A stretch of DNA of 64,000 bases, from positions 1 through 64,000 of the forward strand of contig NZ_KK082171.1 in assembly GCF_000598065.1 (NCBI RefSeq), written 5' to 3'. A program made the position numbers and the translations under genes. Below the pieces are notes generated by a model. That model saw only the letters and a list, made by a program, of their open reading frames with translations, was not told the origin of the DNA and did not search any database. The first letter of the stretch is position 1. The number at the start of each line of letters is the position of its first letter. Below, in pieces: positions 42,478 to 50,857 of this stretch. Origin of the DNA: Paenibacillus darwinianus (lineage in GTDB: Bacteria > Bacillota > Bacilli > Paenibacillales > Paenibacillaceae).

Positions 42478-44043
42478 ATGCAAAACAAGAAAAAGTCCGC
42501 TATGCTCGTCCTTACGATTGTCATGGCGTTGGTTCTGTTTGTTACCGCCTGCGGCGGCAATAACGGGGCGCAAGACGGTAACCAAATGGCCGAGGGTAAC
42601 AAAGCACCGGCCGCCGGCAACGGGGGCACGGATACATCCGAGGAGCTGCAGTTGAAAATCGTTATGGTCGGCGCTAAACCGGTCGATTATGACATCGTGT
42701 TCACGGAACTGAACAAGAAGCTGAAGGGAAAAATCAATGCGACCGTGGAAGCGGAATTCCTGGATTGGTCCGACTGGACGCAGAAGTATCCGCTGAAATT
42801 CGCAGCCAATGAAGATTTTGACATCGCTTACACGGCAAACTGGGCTTTCTATAACGATCAGGCGCTGAAGGGCGGTTTCCTCGAGCTTACCGAGGATATG
42901 CTGTCCAAGTATATGCCGCAAACCTGGGCTGCGATGCCGAAGGTTGCTTGGGAGCAAGCGAGAGTGAATGGCAAGCTGTACATGGTGCCGAATAACAACA
43001 CCGAAGTCACGGATAAGTCAGTGATCATCCGTGAAGATCTTCGGAAGAAATACAAGCTCGAGCCGGTCAACAGCCCGGAGACCTTCGCAGCCTATGTGAA
43101 GACTGTCGCGGCTAATGAGAAAGGCATGAGCGCTTACGGCGCCAAAGCCGCCGACGGCTGGAAGTGGCACGAGCTCGATCAAATCCTGCTGGAGCAGCAG
43201 AACGAATGGAACCTTGTGGATTACAACATTCCGCTCGCTTACAAACTGGACGACAACACCGGCAAGCTGTTCAATGTCTACGATACGCCGGAGTTCAAGT
43301 CTCTGCTCGACTACTATAAAGACCTGGCGGACAACAACGGCTGGTCAAAGAACGTCGTCAGCAACAAAAACGACGTGTGGCAGGACATGAAAGCAGGCAA
43401 GGTAGCCTCCTATGCCCAGAATCTCGGCACCGTTGCCGCGAACGTGGCGGAAGCCCGCAGAGATACGCCGCAAATCGAGATGGCGATCGCGGATTTGACG
43501 CCGGACAAGAAGAAAATCGGCGCGATCTCGACACAGAACGGCATGGCCATCCATGCGACGTCCAAAAAGGTCGAGCGCTCGCTGATGTTCATCGACTTGA
43601 TACAGAATGACAAAGAACTGCATGACCTGATGATGTACGGGATCGCCGGCACGCATTACGAGCCGGTCGGCGACGACAAGTACAAGGCAGGCCCGAGCGC
43701 GGCGAATTATACCGGTTTCTCGAACTGGGGCTTCAACTCTCCGCTCAATCGGACGGACGCTTCCTATCCGCAGGAAGCGATCGACATGGCCGCCGAGTGG
43801 GAATCGAAACTGTACAATTTCCCGCTGGAAACGTTCGTATTCGACGATTCCAAGGTGAAGAACCAGGTGGCCGGCGTCGGCAATGTGATGCTTCGTTACG
43901 CGATTCCTTTGGAATACGGCCTGATCAAAGATCGCGATAGAGGGCAAGAGGAGCTGCTGAAGCAATTGAAGGCAGCGGGCATGGACGAGATTCAGCAGGA
44001 GATGCAAAGCCAGGTCGACGCTTTTCTTGCTGTTCAAAAATAA
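42478..44043 (+). CDS. ABC sugar-binding lipoprotein, LplA-type with C-terminal DUF3502-like region
   Basis: The 521-residue binding protein has a lipobox FVTAC with the anchored cysteine at residue 25. The mature domain begins LQLKIVMVGAKPVDYDIVFTELNKKLK. The last ~140 residues (NWGFNSPLNRTDASYPQEAIDMAAEWESKLYNFPLETF onwards) match the extra C-terminal region that follows the binding fold in LplA-type proteins (DUF3502). It is the usual partner of LplB/LplC-type permeases. ATG 42478 follows AGGGGGA. A hairpin near 44051-44073 lies before the GH42 gene. The substrate may be a galactose-bearing oligosaccharide, judged from the GH42 neighbour. Confidence 0.92.
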   Translation: MQNKKKSAMLVLTIVMALVLFVTACGGNNGAQDGNQMAEGNKAPAAGNGGTDTSEELQLKIVMVGAKPVDYDIVFTELNKKLKGKINATVEAEFLDWSDWTQKYPLKFAANEDFDIAYTANWAFYNDQALKGGFLELTEDMLSKYMPQTWAAMPKVAWEQARVNGKLYMVPNNNTEVTDKSVIIREDLRKKYKLEPVNSPETFAAYVKTVAANEKGMSAYGAKAADGWKWHELDQILLEQQNEWNLVDYNIPLAYKLDDNTGKLFNVYDTPEFKSLLDYYKDLADNNGWSKNVVSNKNDVWQDMKAGKVASYAQNLGTVAANVAEARRDTPQIEMAIADLTPDKKKIGAISTQNGMAIHATSKKVERSLMFIDLIQNDKELHDLMMYGIAGTHYEPVGDDKYKAGPSAANYTGFSNWGFNSPLNRTDASYPQEAIDMAAEWESKLYNFPLETFVFDDSKVKNQVAGVGNVMLRYAIPLEYGLIKDRDRGQEELLKQLKAAGMDEIQQEMQSQVDAFLAVQK

Positions 44044-44107
44044 TGAATAAGAGGGAGGTGACGAGCGTCTCCTCCTTTCTTGTTCACGACAAAGGAGACT
44101 TACGCAG

Positions 44108-46171
44108 ATGCACAAGAAATTACCGCCGATCAGCGGCAAGCTGCCGGTCTTCATGCACGGCGCGGATTATAATCCCGATCAATGGCTGCATGACCCGAAG
44201 GTGCTTGAGGAAGATATCCGCTTGATGAAATTGGCCAATTGCAACGTCATGGCGGTCGGCATTTTCTCGTGGTCCTCGCTCGAGCCGGAAGAAGGGACGT
44301 TTACATTCGAGTGGCTGGACCGCGTCCTGGATACGTTCGTTGAGAACGGCATCTATGCATGGCTCGCCACACCGAGCGGCGCGCGTCCGGCCTGGATGTC
44401 GCAAAAGTATCCGGAGGTGCTGCGCGTTCAGAAGAACCGCGTCCGCAACCTGCACGGTTTCCGTCACAATCATTGCTTCACCTCGCCGGCCTACCGCGAG
44501 AAGGTCACGATCATGAACGGCAAGCTGGCCGAACGCTATGCTTTCCATCCTGCGGTGGTGGGCTGGCATATCTCGAACGAGTTCGGCGGCGACTGCCATT
44601 GCAATTATTGCCAGGATGCTTTCCGTGCATGGCTGAAGCGCCAATACGGCACTTTGGACGCGCTTAACCTGGCGTGGTGGACGACCTTCTGGAGCCACCG
44701 CTATACGGATTGGGCGCAAGTCGAGTCGCCTGCTCCCCACGGAGAGACGCAGGTTCACGGACAAAATCTGGACTGGAAGCGCTTTGTGACCGATCAGACG
44801 ATCGATTTCTACAAGCACGAAATTGCGCCGCTCAAGGCTGCGAATGCGGAGCTGCTGTGCACGACGAATATGATGTATATGTTCTATGACCTGGATTACC
44901 GGAAGTTCGCCGATGTGGTTGACGTCGTTTCGTGGGATGCGTATCCCACCTGGCATGAAGCGGACTCCGATGCCGGCGTCGCCTCATCATTTGCCTTCAA
45001 CCATGATCTGTTCCGCACGTTGAAGCAAAAGCCGTTCATGCTCATGGAGAGCACGCCGAGCCTGACCAACTGGCAGCCCGTCAGCAAGCTGAAGCGCCCC
45101 GGCATGCACCGGTTGTCTTCGCTGCAGGCCGTGGCGCACGGCTCGGATACGGTGCAGTATTTCCAATGGCGCAAAAGCCGGGGCTCCAGCGAAAAGTTCC
45201 ACGGCGCGGTCGTCGATCACGTCGGCCATGAGCATACGCGGGTATTCCGGGATGTCGCGTCGCTCGGCGGGACGCTGTCCAAGTTGACGGAACTGATCGG
45301 CACGACCGTTCCGGCGGAAGCGGCGATCCTGTTCGATTGGGATAACTGGTGGGCGGTGAATGATGCCCAGGGACCGCGCAACGGCGGCCTCCATTACGAG
45401 AAAACGGTGATGCAGCATTACCGCGCCTTGTGGGAGCTTGGCGTTCCGACCGACATTATCGGATCCGACGACGACCTGTCGACGTACAAGCTTCTCGTCG
45501 TGCCGATGGCCTATCTGCTGCGCGAGGATGCGGGCGCGCGGATCGAGCGGTTCGTCCGCGGCGGCGGAACGATTGCCGTTACGTATTGGTCCGGTATCGT
45601 TAATGAGAACGATCTGTGCTACTTGACCGGCTTCCCGGGGCCGTTGCGGAAGACGCTGGGCATTTGGGCGGAAGAAATTGAAGGACTCCACGATCACGAC
45701 CGGAACGGGATCGTTCTGCAAGCCGGCAATCCGCTCGGCCTGGAAGGCGCCTTTGACGTGCACGAGCTTTGCGAACTGATCCATTCGGAGGGCGCTGACG
45801 TCCTTGCTGTCTACCAGGACGATTTCTATGCCGGCCGTCCGGCGTTGACGGTTAACGCACTGGATCAAGGAAAGGCTTATTTCCTGGCTGCTCGTGTCAG
45901 TGAACCGTCGTTCTACGACTCCTTCTACGGCAAGCTGGTCACCGATGCGGGCGTCCGCCGGGCTATCGAGGCGGAATTGCCCCACGGCGTCACGGCGCAG
46001 CTCCGAACGGATGGTGAGCAGGATTATGTCTTTATTCTTAATTTCTCGGGTACAGGAGCGACGGTGAAGCTCGATGAACAGTGTTATACGGACGTCGAGA
46101 GCGGTGAAGCCGTAACGGGCAGCGTGTCGCTGCCGCTGTACGGGCTGAGGATTTTGAAGCGGAAAGCTTGA
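44108..46171 (+). CDS. GH42 beta-galactosidase
   Basis: A 687-residue cytoplasmic enzyme with the three GH42 domains: a TIM barrel (1-390), a class-I-amidotransferase-like trimerisation domain (about 395-600, FDWDNWWAVNDAQGPRNGGLHYEKTV) and a C-terminal beta domain. The acid/base is Glu158 in WHISNEFGG and the nucleophile Glu314 in FMLMESTPS. The CHCNYCQDAF motif supplies clustered cysteines as in zinc-binding GH42 enzymes. ATG 44108 follows AAAGGAG. It is the last gene of the YesMN-controlled operon. It would cleave beta-galactosyl ends from imported oligosaccharides such as galactan or arabinogalactan pieces. Confidence 0.94.
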   Translation: MHKKLPPISGKLPVFMHGADYNPDQWLHDPKVLEEDIRLMKLANCNVMAVGIFSWSSLEPEEGTFTFEWLDRVLDTFVENGIYAWLATPSGARPAWMSQKYPEVLRVQKNRVRNLHGFRHNHCFTSPAYREKVTIMNGKLAERYAFHPAVVGWHISNEFGGDCHCNYCQDAFRAWLKRQYGTLDALNLAWWTTFWSHRYTDWAQVESPAPHGETQVHGQNLDWKRFVTDQTIDFYKHEIAPLKAANAELLCTTNMMYMFYDLDYRKFADVVDVVSWDAYPTWHEADSDAGVASSFAFNHDLFRTLKQKPFMLMESTPSLTNWQPVSKLKRPGMHRLSSLQAVAHGSDTVQYFQWRKSRGSSEKFHGAVVDHVGHEHTRVFRDVASLGGTLSKLTELIGTTVPAEAAILFDWDNWWAVNDAQGPRNGGLHYEKTVMQHYRALWELGVPTDIIGSDDDLSTYKLLVVPMAYLLREDAGARIERFVRGGGTIAVTYWSGIVNENDLCYLTGFPGPLRKTLGIWAEEIEGLHDHDRNGIVLQAGNPLGLEGAFDVHELCELIHSEGADVLAVYQDDFYAGRPALTVNALDQGKAYFLAARVSEPSFYDSFYGKLVTDAGVRRAIEAELPHGVTAQLRTDGEQDYVFILNFSGTGATVKLDEQCYTDVESGEAVTGSVSLPLYGLRILKRKA

Positions 46172-46200
46172 AGCATCGACCACCTTGTCGGAATAAAGAA

Positions 46201-46233
46201 ACGGTCTGTCCCCCAGCAGGGGCAGGCCGTTCT
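46201..46233 (+). terminator. Terminator after GH42 gene
   Basis: 12-13-bp stem with two wobble pairs (46201-46213 with 46219-46230), then a short T-rich tail. Confidence 0.65.
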
Positions 46234-46412
46234 TCGATGGATTCTTCCACGAGCCGGCACCGGCCGGCAGATAGATTTTATCGTCAATAAAATGGGGCCG
46301 CATCGTTCGGATTGCACCACAATTGAGCCGGGAGACAGAGGGCTCTTGTCAGGGTTTTCGTCAATCTTGTTGTGACGTTAGAAAAATAGTACGTTTTTGT
46401 TCCGGATTAAGA

Positions 46413-46440
46413 TACAATAAACGCGAAACGAGTCTCAAAT
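46413..46440 (+). promoter_or_regulatory. Promoter -10 and auto-operator of the third LacI-family gene
   Basis: TACAAT at 46413-46418. At 46423-46440 GCGAAACGAGTCTCAAAT resembles the three strong operators downstream of the gene (consensus TTGAAACCGGTCTCAA) in most positions, which suggests autoregulation. Confidence 0.5.
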
Positions 46441-46464
46441 TTACTGCCTACTGGAGTGATTGAA

Positions 46465-47463
46465 TTGGCAAACATCTCTGACGTGGTGCGTTTATCGGGT
46501 GTGTCGAAATCGACCGTCTCCCGCGTCATAAACAACTATCCCCATATTTCAAAGGAAAAGAAAGAACGGGTTTTGAAAGCGATGGAGGAGCTCGGCTATA
46601 CGCCGAACCTTTCGGCGAGAAGATTGAGAGGGCAATTCACGACAACCATCGGCGTCATTGTACCGCGAATCGTGAATCCCTTTTTCTCCAACCTGGTGGA
46701 TGCGATCGAGAAGGTCAGTTATCAAAACGGCTATCAAACAATTATTTGCCAGAGTAATCTGGATAAGGAAAAAGAGTTGACGTTTTTGAACTTGTTAAAG
46801 ACGAAACAAGCGGACGGCATCATCATGACGGCCATTGAGAATGATTGGTTGGCCGTTGAGCCGTTTACCGAGTATGGCCCCATTGTGTTATGCAATGAAT
46901 ATGTAAGTGATGCCAATGCAAATGTCTCCATGATTCGTTTGGATCAATTCAAGGGGGCATACATGGGGGTAAAGCACTTAATTGAAAGAGGGCACCGAAA
47001 AATTGCCTACTGTACGGGGGGGTCATTTACCGACATCGATAAAGACAACGATCGCAATCTGGGTTATCGCAAAGCGCTGGAAGAGGCGGGAATCGAGATA
47101 AACCCGAATTGGATTATCCTCAATCAACATACGATTCAAGACGGAAAAAAAGTAATGAAATACTTACTTGAACTGAAGGATCGCCCGACAGCCGTTTTTA
47201 CGGGAAGCGATGAGGTCGCGGGGGGGATATTGAGCGCTGCCAAACAGTATGGATTCTCTATTCCTGGCGATTTGGCCATTGTCGGCTTCGATGATCAGCC
47301 CGCAGCGGAGCTGCTGGATCCGGGACTGACGACCATTCGTCAACCTGTCGATCAGATGGGGAAAAAGGCAGTGGAAGTTCTTGTCGGGCATCTCAATAAC
47401 GCCGGCATGGCCACAGCCACGTACGAACTCCCGATCGAGCTTGTCATTCGGGAATCCACATAG
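46465..47463 (+). CDS. LacI-family repressor (MalR-like)
   Basis: A 332-residue regulator: the helix-turn-helix at the very N-terminus (NISDVVRLSGVSKSTVSRVINN), the hinge YTPNLSARRLRGQ and an effector domain with VPRIVNPFFSNLVDAIEK and AIVGFDDQPAAELLDPGLTTIRQP. TTG 46465 follows GGAGTGA; the GTG three codons earlier overlaps that site. Downstream, three copies of a near-palindrome TTGAAAyCGGTCyCAA precede the binding-protein gene, one of them overlapping the -35 box. This regulator very probably represses the alpha-glucoside operon at 47691-52585. Its codon usage is somewhat more AT-rich than that of its neighbours. Confidence 0.92.
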   Translation: MANISDVVRLSGVSKSTVSRVINNYPHISKEKKERVLKAMEELGYTPNLSARRLRGQFTTTIGVIVPRIVNPFFSNLVDAIEKVSYQNGYQTIICQSNLDKEKELTFLNLLKTKQADGIIMTAIENDWLAVEPFTEYGPIVLCNEYVSDANANVSMIRLDQFKGAYMGVKHLIERGHRKIAYCTGGSFTDIDKDNDRNLGYRKALEEAGIEINPNWIILNQHTIQDGKKVMKYLLELKDRPTAVFTGSDEVAGGILSAAKQYGFSIPGDLAIVGFDDQPAAELLDPGLTTIRQPVDQMGKKAVEVLVGHLNNAGMATATYELPIELVIREST

Positions 47464-47486
47464 ATTTGCAAAGGCAAAAATGATAA

Positions 47487-47515
47487 TTGAAACCGGTCTC
47501 AATTCGTGCTACAAT
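47487..47515 (+). promoter_or_regulatory. Promoter overlapped by operator A of the alpha-glucoside operon
   Basis: TTGAAA at 47487-47492, 17-base spacer, TACAAT at 47510-47515. The operator TTGAAACCGGTCTCAA (47487-47502) starts exactly at the -35 box; extended by two bases each side it is palindromic except for one pair. Confidence 0.75.
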
Positions 47516-47576
47516 ACAGGTGATCACGACGCAGTCAGGTGAGGAGCTTGAATCGAAGAAGGATCTTCGACAGCAT

Positions 47577-47624
47577 TTGAAACCGGTCCCAATTATTCCC
47601 GGCTACGGTTGAAATCGGTCCCAA
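47577..47624 (+). promoter_or_regulatory. Downstream operators B and C
   Basis: TTGAAACCGGTCCCAA at 47577-47592 and TTGAAATCGGTCCCAA at 47609-47624. Their centres are 90 and 122 bases after the centre of operator A and 32 bases (about three helix turns) from each other. The same-face spacing suits cooperative binding or looping. Confidence 0.7.
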
Positions 47625-47690
47625 ATCTCCGGTGTTAGGGCCTTAAACGGCCTGACATAAATTTTAAGCAGAAAGATGGAGGGGTTTTGT

Positions 47691-49025
47691 TTGAAGAAAA
47701 CGTTAGTTCTAATTCTCGTCGTGATGCTGGCCGTCACATTGGCGGCTTGCGGTGGATCGAACTCGAAAGAACCTGCCAAAGAGTCGAACACAACCGGCAA
47801 TGCGGCAAATGGCAGCAAGGAAGCCAGCCCGGAACAAGAGAAAGTGGAAATCATCATCACCAACGGCAAGGGTGAAATCGCTTCCCAATGGGAGCAAGCG
47901 GCTAAAGATTTTATGGCGGAGAACCCGAACATCACGGTTGTGGCCCAGTCGCAAGCGGTCGGCGATACGCTGAGCATTCTGGATAAGCTGACGGCGTCCG
48001 GCGAGACCGTAACGGTTGCCATGCTGGAGCCCAGCGGTGTGCTGAACAAATACAAAGACTTCGGCATCGATCTTTCGAATGAAAAATGGAATGAAGAAAC
48101 GAAAGACGGATTCAAAAACGCGGACGGCCAAATTGTTGGCTTCCCGTTTGCGATCGAAGGTTTCGGACTCGTTTATAACAAGAAAGTGGTTGAGAAAGCG
48201 GTAGGCGGCACTTTCGATCCGTTCTCCATCAACACTCGCGATAAATTGAAAGAGCTGCTCGACAAAATTAAAGCTTCCGGCGTAAAATATCCGATCGCTT
48301 ACCAGACGGAAGCTTGGTCCGTAAGCAATCACTACAGCACGCAATTCCTGAACCAGGTTGAAGACGGCAGTACGATCGTGGCTCAATTGAAGGAAGGCAA
48401 GTTCGATTTGGCAGGCAACGCGGTCTGGAACGGTTATTACGACACGATGGATTTGCTGGCATCGGCGGATTATAACAAATACGGCGAGCGTCCTCTCGGC
48501 CAATATTACGACGATGCGCACCTGTCGGTCGGCAAAGGCGAATCGGCCATGCTGTTCAACGGCAACTGGGCATTCGATTCGCTGAAAGCGGTCGCCGGCG
48601 ATTCTTTCGGCTTCATCCCGGTACCGGTGGACAACAACCCTGACAATCCGCTCAACAACAAAATCGTCGCAGGTCCTACACAAATCCTGGTCATTAACAA
48701 AGATGCGACACCTGCCCAGCAGGAAGCAGGTAAGAAATTCCTTAACTGGCTTGTGTACGAAAAGGCAGGACAAGATTTCCTGGTGAACAAATCCCAGATT
48801 ATCTCCGCATTCAAGAATAACCCGAACAAAGTTACGAACCCGCTTGGCGCGGCGATAGCGGATGCGGTTGCGCAAGGCAAAACGATGCCGTTCAGCACGA
48901 ACTATGTAACCGCTGACGACTGGTACAAGATTATCGGTCCGGACGTTCAAAAGTATATCGTCAAAAAACAAACCCGCGAGGGTCTTGCAAAGGCCATTCA
49001 AACCTATTACACAAGCAAAAAATAA
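47691..49025 (+). CDS. ABC sugar-binding lipoprotein of the alpha-glucoside operon
   Basis: The 444-residue type-1 solute-binding protein has the anchored cysteine at residue 20 in TLAAC and a Ser/Asn/Lys-rich linker. The mature part starts VEIIITNGKGEIASQWEQAAKDF and includes GQIVGFPFAIEGFGLVYNKKVV and GESAMLFNGNWAFDSLK. TTG 47691 follows GGAGGGG at six bases. It is the first structural gene of an operon with two permeases and a GH13 alpha-glucosidase, so maltose or isomalto-oligosaccharides are the likely cargo. Confidence 0.93.
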   Translation: MKKTLVLILVVMLAVTLAACGGSNSKEPAKESNTTGNAANGSKEASPEQEKVEIIITNGKGEIASQWEQAAKDFMAENPNITVVAQSQAVGDTLSILDKLTASGETVTVAMLEPSGVLNKYKDFGIDLSNEKWNEETKDGFKNADGQIVGFPFAIEGFGLVYNKKVVEKAVGGTFDPFSINTRDKLKELLDKIKASGVKYPIAYQTEAWSVSNHYSTQFLNQVEDGSTIVAQLKEGKFDLAGNAVWNGYYDTMDLLASADYNKYGERPLGQYYDDAHLSVGKGESAMLFNGNWAFDSLKAVAGDSFGFIPVPVDNNPDNPLNNKIVAGPTQILVINKDATPAQQEAGKKFLNWLVYEKAGQDFLVNKSQIISAFKNNPNKVTNPLGAAIADAVAQGKTMPFSTNYVTADDWYKIIGPDVQKYIVKKQTREGLAKAIQTYYTSKK

Positions 49026-49042
49026 GACCTTGGATTCTCAAT

Positions 49043-49082
49043 TGATCAAACGGGTGAGTATACGCGCTCACCCCTTTGATCA
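49043..49082 (+). other. Intercistronic stem-loop after binding-protein gene
   Basis: 16-base arms (49043-49058 with 49067-49082) with one mismatch and no proper T-run. As in the operon at 9775, a hairpin separates a binding-protein gene from its permeases. Confidence 0.6.
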
Positions 49083-49111
49083 TTAATTTCGTTTTAGGAT
49101 GTGGAGAAGTT

Positions 49112-49996
49112 ATGATAGCGGAAAAAAGTATAATCAAACGACTTGGCAACCAGCTGTTTTTCACGGGCCCCACGATGGTTTTGTTTACCGTCGCCGTACT
49201 CGTTCCGTTTGCGTACGGTTTTTATCTCACCTTGATGAAAATGACGTCTCCGGTAAGTCCGCTCGAATTTTCGGGAATTGCCAATTATAGATCGGCATTT
49301 AACGATCCGCAGTTCTGGGATTCCATGTGGCTAACCGTAAAATACGTAGGAGCAACCATCGTCTTTGTAAATGTGATCGGGTTTGCTCTGGCTTATCTGG
49401 TTACTTCCGGAATAAGAAGCCAAAACTTTTTCAGAACCGCGCTCTTTACCCCGAACCTCATCGGAGGATTGGTTTTGGGTTATATTTGGCAGTTTATTTT
49501 TGTGCAATCATTGCCGATGATCGGAGAAAAATTAGGAATCGAGGTGTTGCGCCTGGGATGGCTCGGGGATGAGCTTCTGGCTTTCTGGGCTTTGGTTATT
49601 GTAACGATCTGGCAATCGGCCGGATACATGATGATCATTTTTATCGCAGGCTTGATCAGCGTTCCGCGGGACATTATTGAAGCGTCTACCATCGATGGCG
49701 CAAACGGATGGCAGCGCTTGGTCAAGATGACGTTGCCGCTGATGATTCCTTCGTTTGTCGTTACCGTATTCCTGACTTTGAAAAACGCCTTTATGGTTTA
49801 CGATATAAACTTTGCATTGACGGAAGGCGGACCATACAACAGCACCATGATGGTGTCGATGCATGTTGTGCAAAAAGCGTTTCTGGAAGTCAACTATGGC
49901 GTGGGGCAGGCCGAAGCCATTATCCTGTTTGTCATCGTTGCGGTTGTGACCGGATTGCAGGTTTATTTCAGCAAGAGAATGGAGGTTCAGGCATAA
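49112..49996 (+). CDS. Sugar ABC permease, MalF type
   Basis: A 294-residue membrane subunit: LFFTGPTMVLFTVAVLVPFAYGFYLTL as first helix, the EAA loop near residue 190 (EASTIDGANGWQRLVKMTLPLM), and YDINFALTEGGPYNSTMMVSMHVVQKAF in the last third. ATG 49112 lies six bases after GGAG. Its stop overlaps the next start by one base (TAATG). It works with the next gene and the binding protein at 47691. Confidence 0.9.
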   Translation: MIAEKSIIKRLGNQLFFTGPTMVLFTVAVLVPFAYGFYLTLMKMTSPVSPLEFSGIANYRSAFNDPQFWDSMWLTVKYVGATIVFVNVIGFALAYLVTSGIRSQNFFRTALFTPNLIGGLVLGYIWQFIFVQSLPMIGEKLGIEVLRLGWLGDELLAFWALVIVTIWQSAGYMMIIFIAGLISVPRDIIEASTIDGANGWQRLVKMTLPLMIPSFVVTVFLTLKNAFMVYDINFALTEGGPYNSTMMVSMHVVQKAFLEVNYGVGQAEAIILFVIVAVVTGLQVYFSKRMEVQA

Positions 49997-50832
49997 TGGC
50001 AGTCCGCAGGCTCGCATCGTTATCGATCACTTACGCGCTGTTGGTTGTTGCTTTTGTGTGCTTTACCTTTCCGTTTTTCCTTCTCATTGTGAACTCATTC
50101 AAGACGAACGGCGATATTCTTGAAAATCCTTTTTCGATCCCGAAGGTGCTCGACTTCAGCCGCTTCAGCGAAGTCATCGAAAAGATGAACTTCCTCGTTA
50201 CGTTTAAAAATACGTTTGTAATCACGACGCTCAGCGTCATTCTCATCTTGATCTTGTCGGCCATGACCGCACATTACCTGGTGAGAAATGCTACGAAGTT
50301 CAATCAGACTTTTTTTGCGATTCTGGTCGCTTCGATGATCATTCCGTTCCAATCGATTATGATTCCGCTGATTTATATTTACGGCGCCAAATTGAATTTG
50401 ATCGAGACGGCGCCGGTAACGCTGCTGATTGCCTTGTACATCGGATTCGGCAGCGCGTTCTCGGTGTTCATCTATCATGGCTTCATCAAATCGATTCCGC
50501 TCGAGCTGGAGGAAGCTTCCTTGATCGACGGATGTACGCGAAGACAGACTTTTTTCAAAATTGTGCTGCCGATGCTCGCCCCGACCTCGGTGACGATCGC
50601 CATTCTGAATGTGCTATGGATCTGGAACGATTATCTGCTGCCTTCGCTGATTCTGACCAAAGAACAGGATTTTACGATGCCGATCAAAATGAAAGTGTTC
50701 AATGGTACGTATATGAACGACTGGCAATTGTTGATACCGGCCATCCTGTTGACGATTCTGCCTATTCTGGTTGCGTATCTGATTGGCCAGAGATATATCA
50801 TCAGGGGTGTCATGCAAGGGGCAATCAAATAA
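49996..50832 (+). CDS. Sugar ABC permease, MalG type
   Basis: A 278-residue subunit beginning MAVRRLASLSITYALLVVAFVCFTFPFFLLIVNSFK. The EAA loop is near residue 172 (EEASLIDGCTRRQTFFKIVLPML) and the C-terminus IGQRYIIRGVMQGAIK is typical. ATG 49996 overlaps the previous stop and has GGAGG eleven bases upstream. Confidence 0.92.
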   Translation: MAVRRLASLSITYALLVVAFVCFTFPFFLLIVNSFKTNGDILENPFSIPKVLDFSRFSEVIEKMNFLVTFKNTFVITTLSVILILILSAMTAHYLVRNATKFNQTFFAILVASMIIPFQSIMIPLIYIYGAKLNLIETAPVTLLIALYIGFGSAFSVFIYHGFIKSIPLELEEASLIDGCTRRQTFFKIVLPMLAPTSVTIAILNVLWIWNDYLLPSLILTKEQDFTMPIKMKVFNGTYMNDWQLLIPAILLTILPILVAYLIGQRYIIRGVMQGAIK

Positions 50833-50857
50833 TGGACGGCCATCCAGAGGAGAGAAC

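Noticed and set aside
44987-46303. A 438-codon minus-strand frame opposite the GH42 gene
   Set aside because: No recognisable fold and the sense frame is an intact GH42 enzyme. The same holds for long antisense frames over the binding-protein genes at 1224, 9775, 16542 and 47691.
47487-47624. Repeated 16-base units that could suggest a CRISPR array
   Set aside because: Only three near-palindromic copies at unequal spacing in a promoter region, and no cas genes. They are operators.
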